Below, piece after piece: positions 10,895 through 22,689 of a stretch of 64,000 nucleotides of DNA. Below the pieces are notes generated by a model. It had not been told where the DNA came from and searched no databases. It saw nothing but the letters and a program-made list of their open reading frames with translations. The stretch's first letter is position 1. The number at the start of each line of letters is the position of its first letter. The position numbers were made by a program, and so were the translations under genes. Source of the DNA: Stomorhina lunata. Lineage: Eukaryota; Arthropoda; Insecta; Diptera; Rhiniidae. The stretch lies in the NCBI GenBank assembly GCA_933228675.1, contig OW121743.1, forward strand, positions 79,603,995 through 79,667,994. The letters are read 5' to 3'.

Positions 10895-13800
10895 GGTTTT
10901 ATAGTCCGATATCTTCAGATAGAATTGGTTTCTTTCATCTTTTCCATCTTGCAGTCGAATTTATCGCATGATTACCCTTTGGCTACTCCATATTCTGTAA
11001 TGTTGCTTCTTTTTATGCTCAAAACATCGTAAGTGCTAAGTCGATGGGTGATGAGTCCAAAGACACGAGCCATATTTGTATAGCGAGCCGCTCGATCCGT
11101 GACAGACGCCCGCTTGCAGCCGCAACTAACATGTTGAACAGACGCTGCATTTTTGTACTTTATCAAGTACAATTATCTTAGACCTTTAGACCAAATAAGT
11201 TGGAATGCCTCTAAGATAACTCCCTCTCATATTAGCCCTGACCTAGAATCCCACACGGGTTGTTTACCGCATCTTCTCAGGTTACCAGGATGTACCACGA
11301 GGAGGTTAGAGTAGGAATTGGATACAGTTCTAACCTAGTAGTAGGATAATTTTCTCAAATATCTCTGAAAGTATATGGTAGTATTTTTCTCAAATAGATT
11401 CGCCGAAGCACAACACATGTATCATTTAAGGGGTTAAATCATATTTTAATCGGACTAAGATTAAAAATTTGGCAATCTAAAAAAAGGGCATACGATCTCA
11501 CTTTCTCTTCACTCAGAGACATTCCTAAAAGGGGCCTTAATACTATAACGAAGTAGAGGACGATAGAAGAGAAGAAATTCAGAAGCTTAAAATATCTCTA
11601 AAATTCAAAATATCTCAAAATATATTTTTAAAGTCGAGGATAAGCCAAATCGGACAGCGTTGAAAAATTCGTTTACAATGGAAAAAATGGTATTTTTTCG
11701 GGTTTTGTGAGCATTGATTTGTAATATAGACTTAATAAGACTTCTTTTAGATGTCTTATACATCGCTCAAACGGCTTTTGAGTTATCGCTTTTTTTTCTG
11801 CGAATTTCATGCCTTTGACGACTTTAAACGACAAATTTTTTACGAATGCATTAGATCGATGACATATCACGTACATGTGACTTTAAGCCAAAGGATTTCG
11901 GGAAAAAATAACGTAACATCATGTAGAATCAGTGGATATAGTTTTACCTAAAGTGAAAATGTTTAACCCTTGAGTTACCGGGGTCAAAATCGATATGCAA
12001 ATTTCTTCTTCTTTTTAGGGATATCTAAGTTATTGCTGTGGTTCAAACAATATTTCTTTTGCTAATCCTTCTAAAAACCTATTCAGTTAATAACAAAGAT
12101 CACATAAACTAAAAATATTAACCCTTTCGTGACCAACAGAGACTAAAATGACGCCAACAAATTAAATATTTTTTTATTTCTTTTTTGAAACCGAAAAAGA
12201 CCCACTTTCTCCTTGTAAACGCATTTTTCAACGTTAGGGCCTGGACGTAACCTGTTAACGTTGTCCGATTTGGCTCAAATTTTCAGGTTTAATGTTTCCC
12301 ACCAAATGACACAATAATCCGACCGGCACTCCTCAAAATTCAAAAAAATATTTTTTTCATACAAAAAAAAAAAACTAGCTATATTTCGATTAGAGAGATG
12401 AGCGGTCTACAAGCTTTTGTCAATCGATGCCTTAGAATGGAAAAGAGATGGACATTTGCCCAAAGTCTTATTCAAATAATTATGTCCATATCTCTACTTT
12501 ACATCAATTAAATAGAGCTTGTTATTGAGCTGTAACTCAAGGTTCCAGGAGGTCTGGAAACTCTACAAACCTGTGAAGTTGCCAAACTGGGAAAAATGTT
12601 AGTGTTAAATGTGTGATTTAGGTGGTATAGGTATAAAATGAGCTATTTGAACAAATCCAACTTCTATACCCTAATATAACAGAATCAGAGCCAAACGAAT
12701 AGATGACGCATTTACTTCGCCTTTACATAATGATTAAAAGCACAACTCTCTGTTATCATTGACTGCCAGTGGAGCATATGGCCTCATAAAACCCTAGCCT
12801 TACAATTCTACCCATTTTTAGTACTTTTCTGATGTTTGTTGATAAGGTTCAAAACAAATACCAAAAATTTTACCATTTTACACCGTTTTGTCATATTTTC
12901 CTCTTATTTTTGAAGCTGATCCAAACGCAATATTAACTTTTCTTGTCTCTTTTTATTTTAAAGTTAATGGTTAAAAGTACCAAACATTATTTTTACTCTA
13001 TTTCACCCCCTTTTTGTTTAATTTTCGAAAAATTGCTAACTACATGTATTGTTGTTTTTGTAGCTAATCCAAACCAGATTTTAATTTTGGTTCTTTTGTT
13101 TTTTGTTAGGGAGATGTAGCGTTACTGAAATTTTCCCTTTTTCAAAAATCCCTTCTTAGTGGATCTTTAAATTGAAAAAAGTATCCGTTAGCCAGTAACG
13201 CTTAAGTTATATATACATAGATCAAATTTAAAATAAAATCTGTTAACTGTTAGCTGCTTGATTTATTTCCAATACTAAACTAATAATATTGATTTCCGTG
13301 ACACATAAAACCAATAGAAATTGTAGTTTGAACATAAAACCAATAATATTGAAATTCATGACACCAAATTATTTTTTTGTCTTTTTCAAAACCAATTCCA
13401 ATAAAATCGAATAGTGTCACAGAAACCCCTGATAAAACGTAAAATTTTCTTCGTATTCAAGCATTATTATTTCCTCTATTTCCATGGTTTCATTAAACTC
13501 CCTCGCTTAATGTTCAATACCTGCCTCTCTCATTTCGCGGCGAATTCCTTTCATTGTTTTAATTCGTTCTCTTTATCCTATTGTTATCCTTTTTGTAACC
13601 ATATCCTTACTCTACATATTTTTAATTTCCCTAGGTGCCTGATAGTCTCTATATTTAGTTAAAGTTAAGTTCAGTTCAGTTGAGTTCATTTTCTTATTTT
13701 GTTTTTATTTTTATAATTTTATATTTCCTCTTTTCCTCTCGTACCCCCCGTCTAACACACACACATACACATGTTTAATACGCACTTTATTATTGTTGTT

Positions 13801-14242
13801 GTTATCCTTTGACTTTTCAGTATTTTACCTACACATGTCCTCTACACGCAATAAATACTCATTCATTTAAAATATTTTAACGTAAAAATATTCAATGAAT
13901 ATTAACGTTTTTTTCCCTCACTGCGTATTTTGCGAGTATTTAGTGAAAATAATTTTCTATAACCTTTAAATAATATTATGTGGAATAATGTTCAAAAGTT
14001 CATGACCAAGGTTTCTTTTTTCATTTTATTTTTATATTTTACCTTGTTTGAGGGTTTTCTAAATCCAACCAACCGGACTTTTATAAATATTTAATGTTCC
14101 TAATGTTTAAATTTTAGTTGACTCACAAAAGTCCTTGTTTAAAACATTTGTGAGTCAAATGAAATGCCTCATAGTTTTAGAAATGAAAATTGAAATTATT
14201 GGGTCTAATAAGAGGAATTTTGATAATTCCAAGTAAGACATT
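10895..14242. other. Long stretch without recognised host gene
   Basis: It contains possible LINE 5' sequence (10895-11340), a dispersed-repeat fragment at 11908-12008 that is inverted relative to 6383-6484, and otherwise AT-rich DNA. Open frames of 60-82 codons (for example 11673-11876 and 13414-13662) have no recognisable motifs. A TTAACCCTT sequence recurs at about 11956 and 12118 in the same orientation. Confidence 0.45.
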
Positions 14243-14570
14243 TCGTCGTGCGGGAGTTTATGTGCTCTATCCGCCATTTTACACATTTTGAGTTAATGAT
14301 GCCACTTTAGGTTTTCGACTCTAAATTTTTCAAATCTGCAATCCGTTTTCGGCAACCTCGTCTAGTTTCGGAGATAAATAGTGCCTGTTTTGTTCTATAT
14401 CCTTCCAAACAGATTTTTTTGTGCTGATTCTTTCTATACGCCAAATATATGGTGTAAAAATCTCAAAATTCTATCGCATAGTTTTTTAGAAAAATTAAGT
14501 TAAAACTTCAAGATAGATTTTCACAAAATGAATTTTTGGCGTATAGAGCACTCAAACTTCCGCACGACGA
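14243..14570. mobile_element. MITE with TCGTCGTGCGG termini
   Basis: TCGTCGTGCGGGAGTTTATG at the left end pairs with the right end (reverse complement TCGTCGTGCGGAAGTTTGAG). Both are followed by a shared TGCTCTAT-CGCCA stretch, giving terminal inverted repeats of about 40 bp with a few mismatches. The 328-bp element has no coding capacity. A target-site duplication could not be fixed. Confidence 0.75.
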
Positions 14571-14739
14571 TTTATTGTCAGAGGGTCAGACAATTGGGCA
14601 AGGATTTATTTAGAATTGGCAATTAGAATGTTAAGGGACAAATGAAATGCTCGAAAGTTGGACATAGTAGTAGCTAATGTAGCATGGGCTGGTGTAGTGT
14701 AGACAACTAAATAAAAATTTGCCAAATTGTTGTCAGTGA

Positions 14740-14935
14740 AATAACGAGTTCTTGTGAGTAACGACATTTTTTGGATTCTCTCTCGGACAGAGGCGTTGAT
14801 TGTGAGTTTTATCGACGTACTAGTGTTAGTCGATCGTTTACTGAACCAGTGGACTTAAATTTATCTCGGTAGGACGATTATGACGACAGTAAAATGTTCG
14901 TATTATTTGCACGTCATTTTGAATGATACTATGTA
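14740..14935 (-). pseudogene. N-terminal remnant of a mariner-like transposase
   Basis: The minus-strand frame includes VQIIRTFYCRHNRPTEI, close in pattern to the N-terminal part of the transposase at 7118 (LRPFYGRHNRPSEQL). Stops and frameshifts follow. It sits directly downstream, on the minus strand, of a C-terminal mariner fragment (14955-15130), so two decayed elements are juxtaposed rather than one continuous gene. Confidence 0.5.
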
Positions 14936-14954
14936 GGTATTTGAAAAGTAACCT

Positions 14955-15130
14955 CTTTGGGAATGAAAAAAAAACTTCTTGATTCCGCCCAAAAAATAAT
15001 TTTCCGGAAGGTCTACAAAATACTCCTCCATGGCGTCGATGATTTCCTCGAGTGAGCTGACGGCGCATTGTCTTGCAAAAAAACATTTTTTCGCTTCATG
15101 TAAGGCCTTGTTTTAGCGATTTCGTCCTGA
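14955..15130 (-). pseudogene. Internally deleted mariner transposase fragment
   Basis: The minus strand reads RPYMKRKNVFLQDNAPSAHS, which contains the second catalytic Asp motif (QDNAP). After a frame change it reads EEIIDAMEEYFVDLPENYF then GGIKK, the family's usual C-terminal segment. The region between them, including the third catalytic Asp, is missing, so an internal deletion has joined the two parts. Not functional. Confidence 0.65.
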
Positions 15131-15134
15131 TGCT

Positions 15135-16585
15135 GAGGGGTTTTTTTGGGGTAGTCCACCAAGAGTTAAAAACCATAATAGCAATAAGGCCTTGGGAAAT
15201 GACAATATCTCAGCGGAAATGCTTTTTTGTGATGTTGAAGGATCGGCGAGACTTCGGCACCAATTGTGCGTAAAATATGGGAAGACGAAGCTCTGTCAAC
15301 CTCCTAAAATGAAGGTATACTATGTAGTCAAAATACCAAGGAAGGGTGACTCCAAAGACTGCAATAACTACAGAGGTATAACACTTCTTCCAATACCGAG
15401 CAAAATACTAAGTCGAGTAATTTTGAACAGAATATCCGATGCAGTTTTCGAGACACTCAGCGAAAATCAGTTTGGGTTCCGAAAGAATCGATCTTGTGTT
15501 GAACTAATTAACACAGGAAGAATATTACTAGAGCAATGCAATGAGTTCCGTACCCTACGCTAGGTAACGTTTATCGACTTTATTAAGGCCTTCGATAGTG
15601 TCAATAGGAGCTATCTATGGAGAATTTTAGAAAATCGTAAAATGCCAACGGAAATTCTGAACTTAATTCGGGCAATGTATGTAGATTACAAATCTCGGGT
15701 CCTACATAAGGGTAATCCGTTCGAAGTTACTACTGGAGTAAGACAATGATGTATGTTGTCACCCATACATTTTATCCTAGTCATCGACAATATAATGGTA
15801 TCCAATGGACACCATTCAAACAACTCGAGGACTTGGAATACACTGATGACGTATGTCTTCTAAGCCAAAGCTGAGGTCATCTTCAAGAAAACACTAACGC
15901 TATCATTGTTGAAACTCGGTCAGCTGGGCTGGAAATCAATATTTCCAAGACCAAGATTATGCCTGGAGGCTATGGCGCAAACCCGCCGACACACATCAAT
16001 GTTTATAACGAGGTTATTGGATGTGTAGTTTTCTTTAATTATCTTGGAAGTTTGGTATTTACAAAAGGTGCCGCCGACGAGGAGATTGAATCGCGTATTA
16101 ATACGAATATACAACTAGAATGTTAAATCCATCTTGTATTACGGTTGCAAAACTTGAAAACGCACAAATGTCATCGATAAGCGTCTGCAAACCTTTGCAA
16201 ACAAATGCTTGCTACAAATCCTTAATACTCGTATATGGTGGCCGAATCGCATAAGAAATTAAGATCTATTAAAAGCTACAAACCAAATCCCTGCTTTTAT
16301 AGAGGTATGTCAACGGAAATGACGGTGGATAGGTCACACACTTCGAAAGCCAAATACCAACATTGCTAGTCAAGCGCTTCGTTGCAATCCACAGGGAAGC
16401 GGCCGTCTTGTTGATGCACCTGCTAAAACGTGGAGAAGGTCAATTGATGAAGAGTTGCAAGAAGCAAACTATTCATGGAATGACTTATGCCTAACAACTC
16501 GCAATAGAGTTCGATATAAAAGGATAGTTGAGGCCCTATGCTCCACTGGGAGCCAAGGATAAAAGAAGAAGAAGAAGAAATACTT
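15135..16585 (+). mobile_element. Degraded RTE-like non-LTR retrotransposon (RT and C-terminus)
   Basis: The sequence begins within an ALGNDNISAEML motif, continues through IPRKGDSKDCNNYRGITLLP (RT motif 1 region) and NQFGFRKNRSC, and then FIDFIKAFDSVNR, which carries the first catalytic Asp. Stops interrupt it at 15561-15563 and inside the GVRQ-x-CMLSP motif, where the usual Gly codon is TGA. The second catalytic motif reads YTDD instead of Y/FADD. The C-terminal WRWIGHTLRKP domain is followed near 16560 by an (AAG)n-like tail, and simple-repeat tails are typical of RTE-type LINEs. The 5' part is missing. A second 3' end of this family lies at 33484-33535. Confidence 0.8.
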
Positions 16586-16734
16586 GGTCAGGATAACTTT
16601 TTCATTTGCAGGATATCTACTAGCTCACTCACCTTCTGGATGCCAATGAGGTTACTTTTCCAGTATATCTGTTAATAGTGATTAAACAAAACATATTGAA
16701 TAAACGACAACTAATTTGACATTTGTAGGCTAGG

Positions 16735-17510
16735 CAGGCAGCCGATGTTAAGTCAGCGTCACTTGGGTCCTAAAAGCTCGGTACCTCCGAGGGATAGACT
16801 GGAAGAAAAAGAATAAAGATAGTTATTCTAGGCTATCAGTAAGAGGCTTATCAAGCCATCCTATAGCCCTGATAAATGAGTCTATTTTACGAATGTCAAT
16901 ACTCGCTAGATCTGATAAATCATGCAGAAAAGGCGCCCCCAAATAAAGAGCCCTTTAAAATGAAAGCGCGGGGCAGTGGCATAGAAGATGAGTTACTGTC
17001 TCCTCCTCATCTATGTTATGACAACTGCGACAGTAGTCATAGAATTGAAGCTTAAGCCTTCTGTCTTTATGCAGCCCAAAAACGCAATGACCTGTTAGGG
17101 TTGAGATTAGGTTGCGGAGTCTGTAACGAGGTAGAGTTACCGAGCATTTTGAACGTTTAGTGTTGTAAGTAAGATATTGAACAAGTGGTTTCCAATGACG
17201 CGTAAAGAAATTGACTAATTATTGATTTGCAGGCGGATAGCGGTAAGGCGGTAAATTGGTCGATGTTATCCTGACTCAGGAGAGCACCGGATTAAGCAAG
17301 TTTGTTGTTGTTGTTGTGCCGGTACCCAGAAAAGTTTAATATTGCAATGCCTCGCTATCTCGTTAAGAGATGCCCGGCATTCGCGGGTAAGAACAGATGC
17401 CGTGTGGACATTAGACAGTTATTTTATGGCAGCCTGACTGTCGTTACAGAAACGAATATCCCTGTAGTATATTCTGTGGTATCTCAACTATTTGACTGCT
17501 TTATGTATGG
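16735..17510 (-). mobile_element. 3' end of RNase H-bearing LINE (LOA/I-like), copy 2
   Basis: This is the reverse-strand relative of 28650-29425. On the minus strand it reads CRASLNEIARHCNIKLFWVP, the C-terminal part of the RNase H domain, then DEEETVTHLLCHCPAL, a Cys/His-rich C-terminus, and ends in the same 3' sequence (AACATCGGCTGCCTGC). At 17300-17320 a (TTG)n microsatellite, (CAA)n on the coding strand, replaces the expected G-H-x-x-I-P-G-N segment that copy 1 keeps. Stops make it non-coding. Confidence 0.75.
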
Positions 17511-17539
17511 CCGATATCTCGAAAAACATTTGTAACTTT

Positions 17540-19320
17540 AACAAGATGTACGTACGATCAGATATTGAAATTCGGAAGTCCCAGCTGTAACCACGTAAAC
17601 ATATTTGTCAGCAAGGTTCGAAAAAATACTCTGAAATACCGTATTTTAAGGTGCCGTACTGTACTTACGCAAGTTCGGTACAAAGTCACAAATGTACAAT
17701 TTAAGTACCTATACTTTAAAATTTTAGAGTACCTGTTAAAATACACAACCCTTATCATATTGAAATTTCACGAAGTACACTAAAAATAACGTATTTCGTT
17801 GAGTACTATAATGTATTCCGTTGTTGGAAATACACATACATATAAATTTCAAGAATTTACCAGCAGTTTCAAATTGATGGACTGTTTCCAAGTTCGTAAA
17901 ATGCCTGAAGATTTTAACATGTACTTCTGATTCGAGTAAGTTGATATCCGCTTTATCTCAGCCATGAACCAGGACTTTGATATCCCCAAGTTATTTATTT
18001 ACCAAAAAGTACATGTTCAAATCGCTGCCCATTTTGAAAGTTTTGAATATTGTTCTTCAACTATTATGGGTTTTTAATGAAAATGTACGAGTTATTTATG
18101 AATGCACAACAAAAATCGTTCGTCAAAATATTACGAACGCAGTCACATGAAGGTTATCTAAAAATTCGTAACTTAGTACTTTATAGTACTCTAAAGTTAA
18201 CTAAAAAATATTCTAAAACCCAAAGAGCGTTATTATAAAGTATTACGCCTTTGTGTACCCAACATTGTTTCCGACTTACAAATAAATAACTTTTGCGTGT
18301 GAGTAAGTTCAGTACAATATAATAAGGTACTGTTTTTTTTCGAAACTTGTTTGTAACAATTTCGAGCAATTGATTTTCTTTCGAGTTTGAAAATAAGCAA
18401 ACATATTTTGAATTATTTTTGAACATTTTTCTATAAACATGGATTTCAAAGAAGTGTGGGCCGTGATCGTTCTTTTTAAATATCTCAGCCAGTTAATTGG
18501 TTTATCATAAATTTTCTAAACGCAAAAGTATCTATCGTTCTGAGCTGTCATAAATTCAGATTATATTTTAAACCGCTAAATACTCTACTGATGTTTTTCA
18601 TATCCAAAATTTAACTGTAAAAAAAATTAATATCGCAATTTTAAAAATAAAGCTGTGCAATTTTCCCCCTTAAAATGACTGGTAATTTTTAAAACACATA
18701 ATGCAAAAAGAAAACAACATGTTTTTAAATATTTCGTACGATAATTTTTTTCCGTTTTAAAATTTTGAAATAAAATTTTTTGCGTTTTTGGTAAAGTGCC
18801 ACCATTATGGCCAATATAATACGCCTCGAATAAGGCGATGAGTATTCAGAACGAAAAAAAAACACATACACACAAATGACGATTTTCTTTGTAACAAAAA
18901 AAAAAAAAAAATATATAGAAGAAATTTTGAAAACAAAGTGCATTTAAAACACACAATTTTGAAATAAACAATATTTCGTATATAATCGAAATTAATTTTG
19001 AAATGATTTGAAAAAGCCGACAACACGAGACTTAAAATATTAACAAAATATTTAATAATAAACATAAATAAATTGCGAAATTGAATGAGTGATTTATATT
19101 CGAAATGGATGGATATTTTTAGTCAAAATAAAATGTGACATTGTTTTTGAATTTGCTAAAAGAAAATGGAGAAATAAGATTTTCAATTGATTAAAAATTT
19201 TGTTGAGAAAAAGAAATTTTTAGTGACAAAAAATTTTAGTGAAAATAAATTATAGTAAAATAAAATTATACTAAAATTTAAATTATACTAAAATCTAAAT
19301 TCATTCATTATTTTTTTCAG
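17540..19320. other. AT-rich upstream region of the RETREG-like gene
   Basis: No recognised protein motif was found. Short open frames on both strands (for example 17565-17783 and 18181-18426) look like chance. A pyrimidine run ending TTTTTTTCAG at 19311-19320 could be a 3' splice site for a 5'-UTR exon beginning at 19321. If so, the promoter lies further upstream, at an unidentified position. Confidence 0.4.
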
Positions 19321-19333
19321 AGCTAAAAAGTGT

Positions 19334-19531
19334 GTGTGCGTCTATGAAAATTGGCTGTCTGCTCGATATTTATTTTGTGGGTTAATGAAAAACCTTGAAA
19401 ACGCTCAAATTGAAAAGAAAATTTATCTATTTCATATCATCTCCCTAACCCCAAAAGGAAAAGCAATAAATTTAAGAAAATTCATTTCAAACCTGCCAAA
19501 CAAAAGAATTTTTTTTCTACGTCTTCATTAA
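19334..19531 (+). other. Possible upstream ORF in the 5' leader
   Basis: A 65-codon frame starts with a non-ATG or alternative codon and ends with TAA at 19529-19531. It is in the same reading frame as the main start at 19550, 18 bp downstream. No domain was recognised. It shows that the main frame is closed upstream, so coding begins at 19550 or later. It could be a leader ORF or simply untranslated sequence. Confidence 0.25.
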
Positions 19532-19549
19532 CCGGGAAATACTTTCATT

Positions 19550-19683
19550 ATGCAGAAATTAAAATCGAAAGTTTTTGAAAAATTTCAAATTGAAAGTAAA
19601 ATGCAGAATATCAAAGCTTTACCCAGAAGTCCAGTATTTCAGTCGGGTGTAGCTGCTCTACTATCGGTGGGATTATTATCATG
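19550..19683 (+). CDS. RETREG/FAM134-like ER-phagy receptor, coding exon 1
   Basis: The ATG at 19550 opens a 44-codon exon that ends with two bases (TG) before a consensus donor GTAAGT at 19684. An in-frame TAA at 19529-19531 precludes an earlier start in this frame; an internal ATG at 19601 is an alternative. The peptide starts basic (MQKLKSKVFEKF) and ends in a hydrophobic run (VFQSGVAALLSVGLLS) that is incomplete on its own. Joined to the acceptor at 51517 it restores a Trp codon (TG+G) and continues into LHIRPLGLIFLVIFCYWF, completing the first membrane hairpin. The phase and hydrophobic match support pairing with exon 2 across 31.8 kb; transcript evidence would be needed to prove it. Confidence 0.75.
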
Positions 19684-19805
19684 GTAAGTTGATAATTATT
19701 AAATTTGTTCTTATTGTTGACAGTAGAATATAAAATTAACAGCCTGGTTTTGAAACTACAATTGTTTCAAATTGTACGTCAACTTAAGAAAAAATTGAAC
19801 TTTTG

Positions 19806-19934
19806 TGTGGGGTTTATATAACTCAACCGGCTGACGATTAAGTGAAATTTACATGTGTTTTGTTATTGTAACAAAAACAAAATACATGCAAATTTCACTC
19901 AATCGTCAGCCGCTTGAGTTATATAAACCCCACA
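19806..19934. repeat. 129-bp foldback palindrome in intron 1
   Basis: The left arm from TGTGGGGTTTATATAACTCA at 19806 is the reverse complement of the right arm ending at 19934, with a few mismatches. The arms are about 60 bp with a spacer of only a few bases near 19870. This could be a foldback MITE or a hairpin-forming RNA element. It lies 122 bp downstream of exon 1. Confidence 0.85.
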
Positions 19935-20109
19935 TTGGTTTTTGAATTTTTTTTTGAGTGAAACTAGAAAAAGCTTTTACAATTTTGGTTCGTAAATGAA
20001 ATGTATAGACGAAAGTAAATGTCAAATCAGGCAATTAAAAAATTCTAAACGCCTGGGAAACCAGAAAACGGTTATTTATTTTTTTTGTTTAGGACCTGAA
20101 TGCATTGTG

Positions 20110-20530
20110 TTAAAACTAGGAAAAGGTTGTGGGAGGGGGAATAGGTAGTGTTTATGGACATTTGATTTAAACATCCCTATATTGTAACTGGTTGGAAAAA
20201 CTTCTGCGGGAAGCAAATTCTACATACGAACTCTACGGCTAGCGTATCGTCTATCTGTAGAGTATCGTCTGTCTACTGGTCAATCGACTACGAAAGGATG
20301 AGCTCTAAAAGATAGACGTGTATTGTGTAAGAAAGTTCATGTATCGAGAACGAGTTTCCTGATTTTGATAGAGCACATTAAAAGTAGTAATAATAGAACA
20401 ATAGAGTTGGATAACCTACAGTTACCGATAAGCACTTTTGCTCTCTCCTGTACTCGGTTAAGAAGTTCCGAAATAAACTTTGAAGCACCGGCCCATACAT
20501 GAGAGTTGTATTTCACCGGTACGCAATACA
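20110..20530 (-). pseudogene. CR1-like LINE C-terminal fragment, minus strand
   Basis: The minus strand reads KYNSHVWAGASKFISELLNR then VQERAKVLIG, followed by decayed sequence with a conserved PAEVF-like zone further on. The Y-NSHxWAGAS and LLDRVQxRAK motifs are from the post-RT C-terminal domain of CR1/jockey-type LINE ORF2. A longer copy in the same orientation is at 21560-22680. Confidence 0.6.
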
Positions 20531-20885
20531 TGTTTCGGAATAGGGTCTATGTAAGAGTGCAAGAGGTGGCGAAAGTGCTCATTGATGACAGCATGGTATC
20601 CAATTCTATTAAACCACTGGAGTGTCGCACTTTTCTATCGTTTTTACTTTGGAATGTGCCCTAAAGAAATTAGGAAACTCGTTCCCAAACTCAAATATTC
20701 TTACGCAATACATGTCTCAGAATAGGGCTACTCGACCGAGTGTAGGAAAGGGTGAACGTGCTCGTCGGTATGCAACTCTATTGAGCCACAGGAGTGTCAC
20801 AATGTTCTATCGTTTCTAGTTACTTTGGAGTCCGGTCTATCGAAATCAGGGAACTTGTTCCTAAAACCGAACTTTTTTACTTAAT
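20518..20885 (+). pseudogene. Two tandem CR1-like C-terminal scraps, plus strand
   Basis: Two adjacent copies of about 185 bp (20518-20700 and 20705-20885) both start CGCAATACATGT. They read, with frameshifts, RVQEVAKVLIDDSMVSNSI, then a LFYRFYFGMC-KEIRKLVPK-like stretch. This is the same LINE domain as the adjacent minus-strand fragment but in opposite orientation, so the locus is a head-to-head rearrangement with a local duplication. Confidence 0.55.
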
Positions 20886-21213
20886 ACTTTCTCATACCCA
20901 GAATATCATTAAAAAAAATGTTTGATTTAATTTTGAAAAAAAAAAATGTTAAATTTTTTATTTTTTGTTGTTATTTATTTTTGATATTATTTAATTTTAG
21001 GGTTAACATCATTTTACAAAATTCTTAAGTTTTACAAGAAAAGCTTTCAGAAAAGTAGTAAAATATATCATGGCAATACTATTATTTGATATTTCATTAC
21101 GAAGCTTTTACTTCCAAACGAAAAAAGAAAATGAACTCAATTTAGAGCTTAATCGTTAGGCTCGTATTCGTTTGCCTTCTAACGTATGACAGTTTTGTGA
21201 ACAGGATGTAAAG

Positions 21214-21350
<137 letters not shown>

Positions 21351-21559
21351 AAATATTCTAAAACGTTTTTTCAAAAATTAAAAATTTTATTTTTACGATT
21401 CCAATATTTTCTTTATAAAAAATTGATTTCTAGAAATTTACTCTAACTATAAAGCACTAGATTCTTTATATTTTGTTTTTTTTTTTTTAACTTGGAAAAT
21501 AGGTTATCGGAAGATGGATATAGAGTAATGTTGATGGAAATAGGGTTAGCAAAATTAAA

Positions 21560-22680
21560 AATCAGAGAGACTTTGCCCAATATTGATATAGGGAGCAGTG
21601 TTTGTGGACATTTGACTTTAATTTTCCTAAATCAGATATGGAAAGAAAGACTTCTACGGGAAGTTTGTTCCACATAAGAACTGTGTGGCTAAAGAACGAT
21701 TTTTCTTTGTAATGCGTTGTGCGATCTACTGTGTCTAGTCGACCACGAATGGATGTGCTCTAAAAGAAAAACGCGCGTTCCGCAGAGATACACGGTTTTC
21801 AGGAACAAGATTCCTGATATCTTCAGAGCATATGACATTGTAGTAGCGATATAACAGTGAGATACACCCCACATTGCGACGATGCTCCAGTGAATCAGTA
21901 GTGTCACCGATAAACATCTTCGCGCTTTCCGTTACGCGGTCGAGAAGCTCCAAAATAGACTTTGAAGCACCGGCCCATACATAAGAATTGTATTCCATTA
22001 TCGGTCGGATTTAAGTCGTATAAAAAGTAAGGAGATCAGATGGAGTGAATTATCTTTTGTGCAGCTGAGGCACTTTAATCCCTCTTTCGACACCTGCAAA
22101 ATGTGTCTAGTCCAACGGACATTACATTCAAATCTCATGCCTAGAACTTCAAGACCTTCTGGTTCCTCAATATTTTTACCACCCATAAATACAGATGAAG
22201 CAACATGATCGGACGTGCGCTTGTGTGTAAATACACAGCATTGGGTCTTCCGGGCATTAAATTCGACCCTTTTTGCTCCTCCCGATTCGAAAACTGTATT
22301 AAGATCTCGGTTTAATGTTTCGTTCATGTGTTGTCTCATGGTCTCAATCTTCAAAAGGCTTAGTCTACAAGTAAATAAGTATGAATGGCAAAATTTTGCT
22401 ATCATTTGCAAAAAAGTACATAATATTGGAAATTATACGTAGGGGGTCATTGAGAAATATAAGAAATAGTGTAGGAGAAAGAACGTAGACTTGCGGTACG
22501 CCTGAATTGATCTTGAACTCGTTTGATGAGATCCCATCTATAACAGCTCTTATAGTGCGATCCCTTAAAAACTTGATATGAATCGAGAGAAATGATTACC
22601 GACACCATATTCTTTTCTATCTTTTGATCGGGTTTAAGCGATTTGGTGAAGTGTGGGTAATATGGTATACCCATTTTTTT
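21560..22680 (-). mobile_element. CR1-like LINE fragment with mutated RT core
   Basis: On the minus strand from about 22540 downward the frame contains INSGVPQVYVLSPTLF, then NIMYFFANDSKIL. The FAND replaces the usual FADD catalytic box, so one catalytic Asp is lost. It continues through RDLNTVFESGGAKRVEFNAR, KTQCCVFTHKR, EVLGMRFECNVRW and the WAGASKSILELLDRV C-terminal domain to about 21580. Several stops and frameshifts are present. The N-terminal endonuclease and most of the RT fingers are absent (5'-truncated). Confidence 0.8.
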
Positions 22681-22689
22681 AAAACTGCC

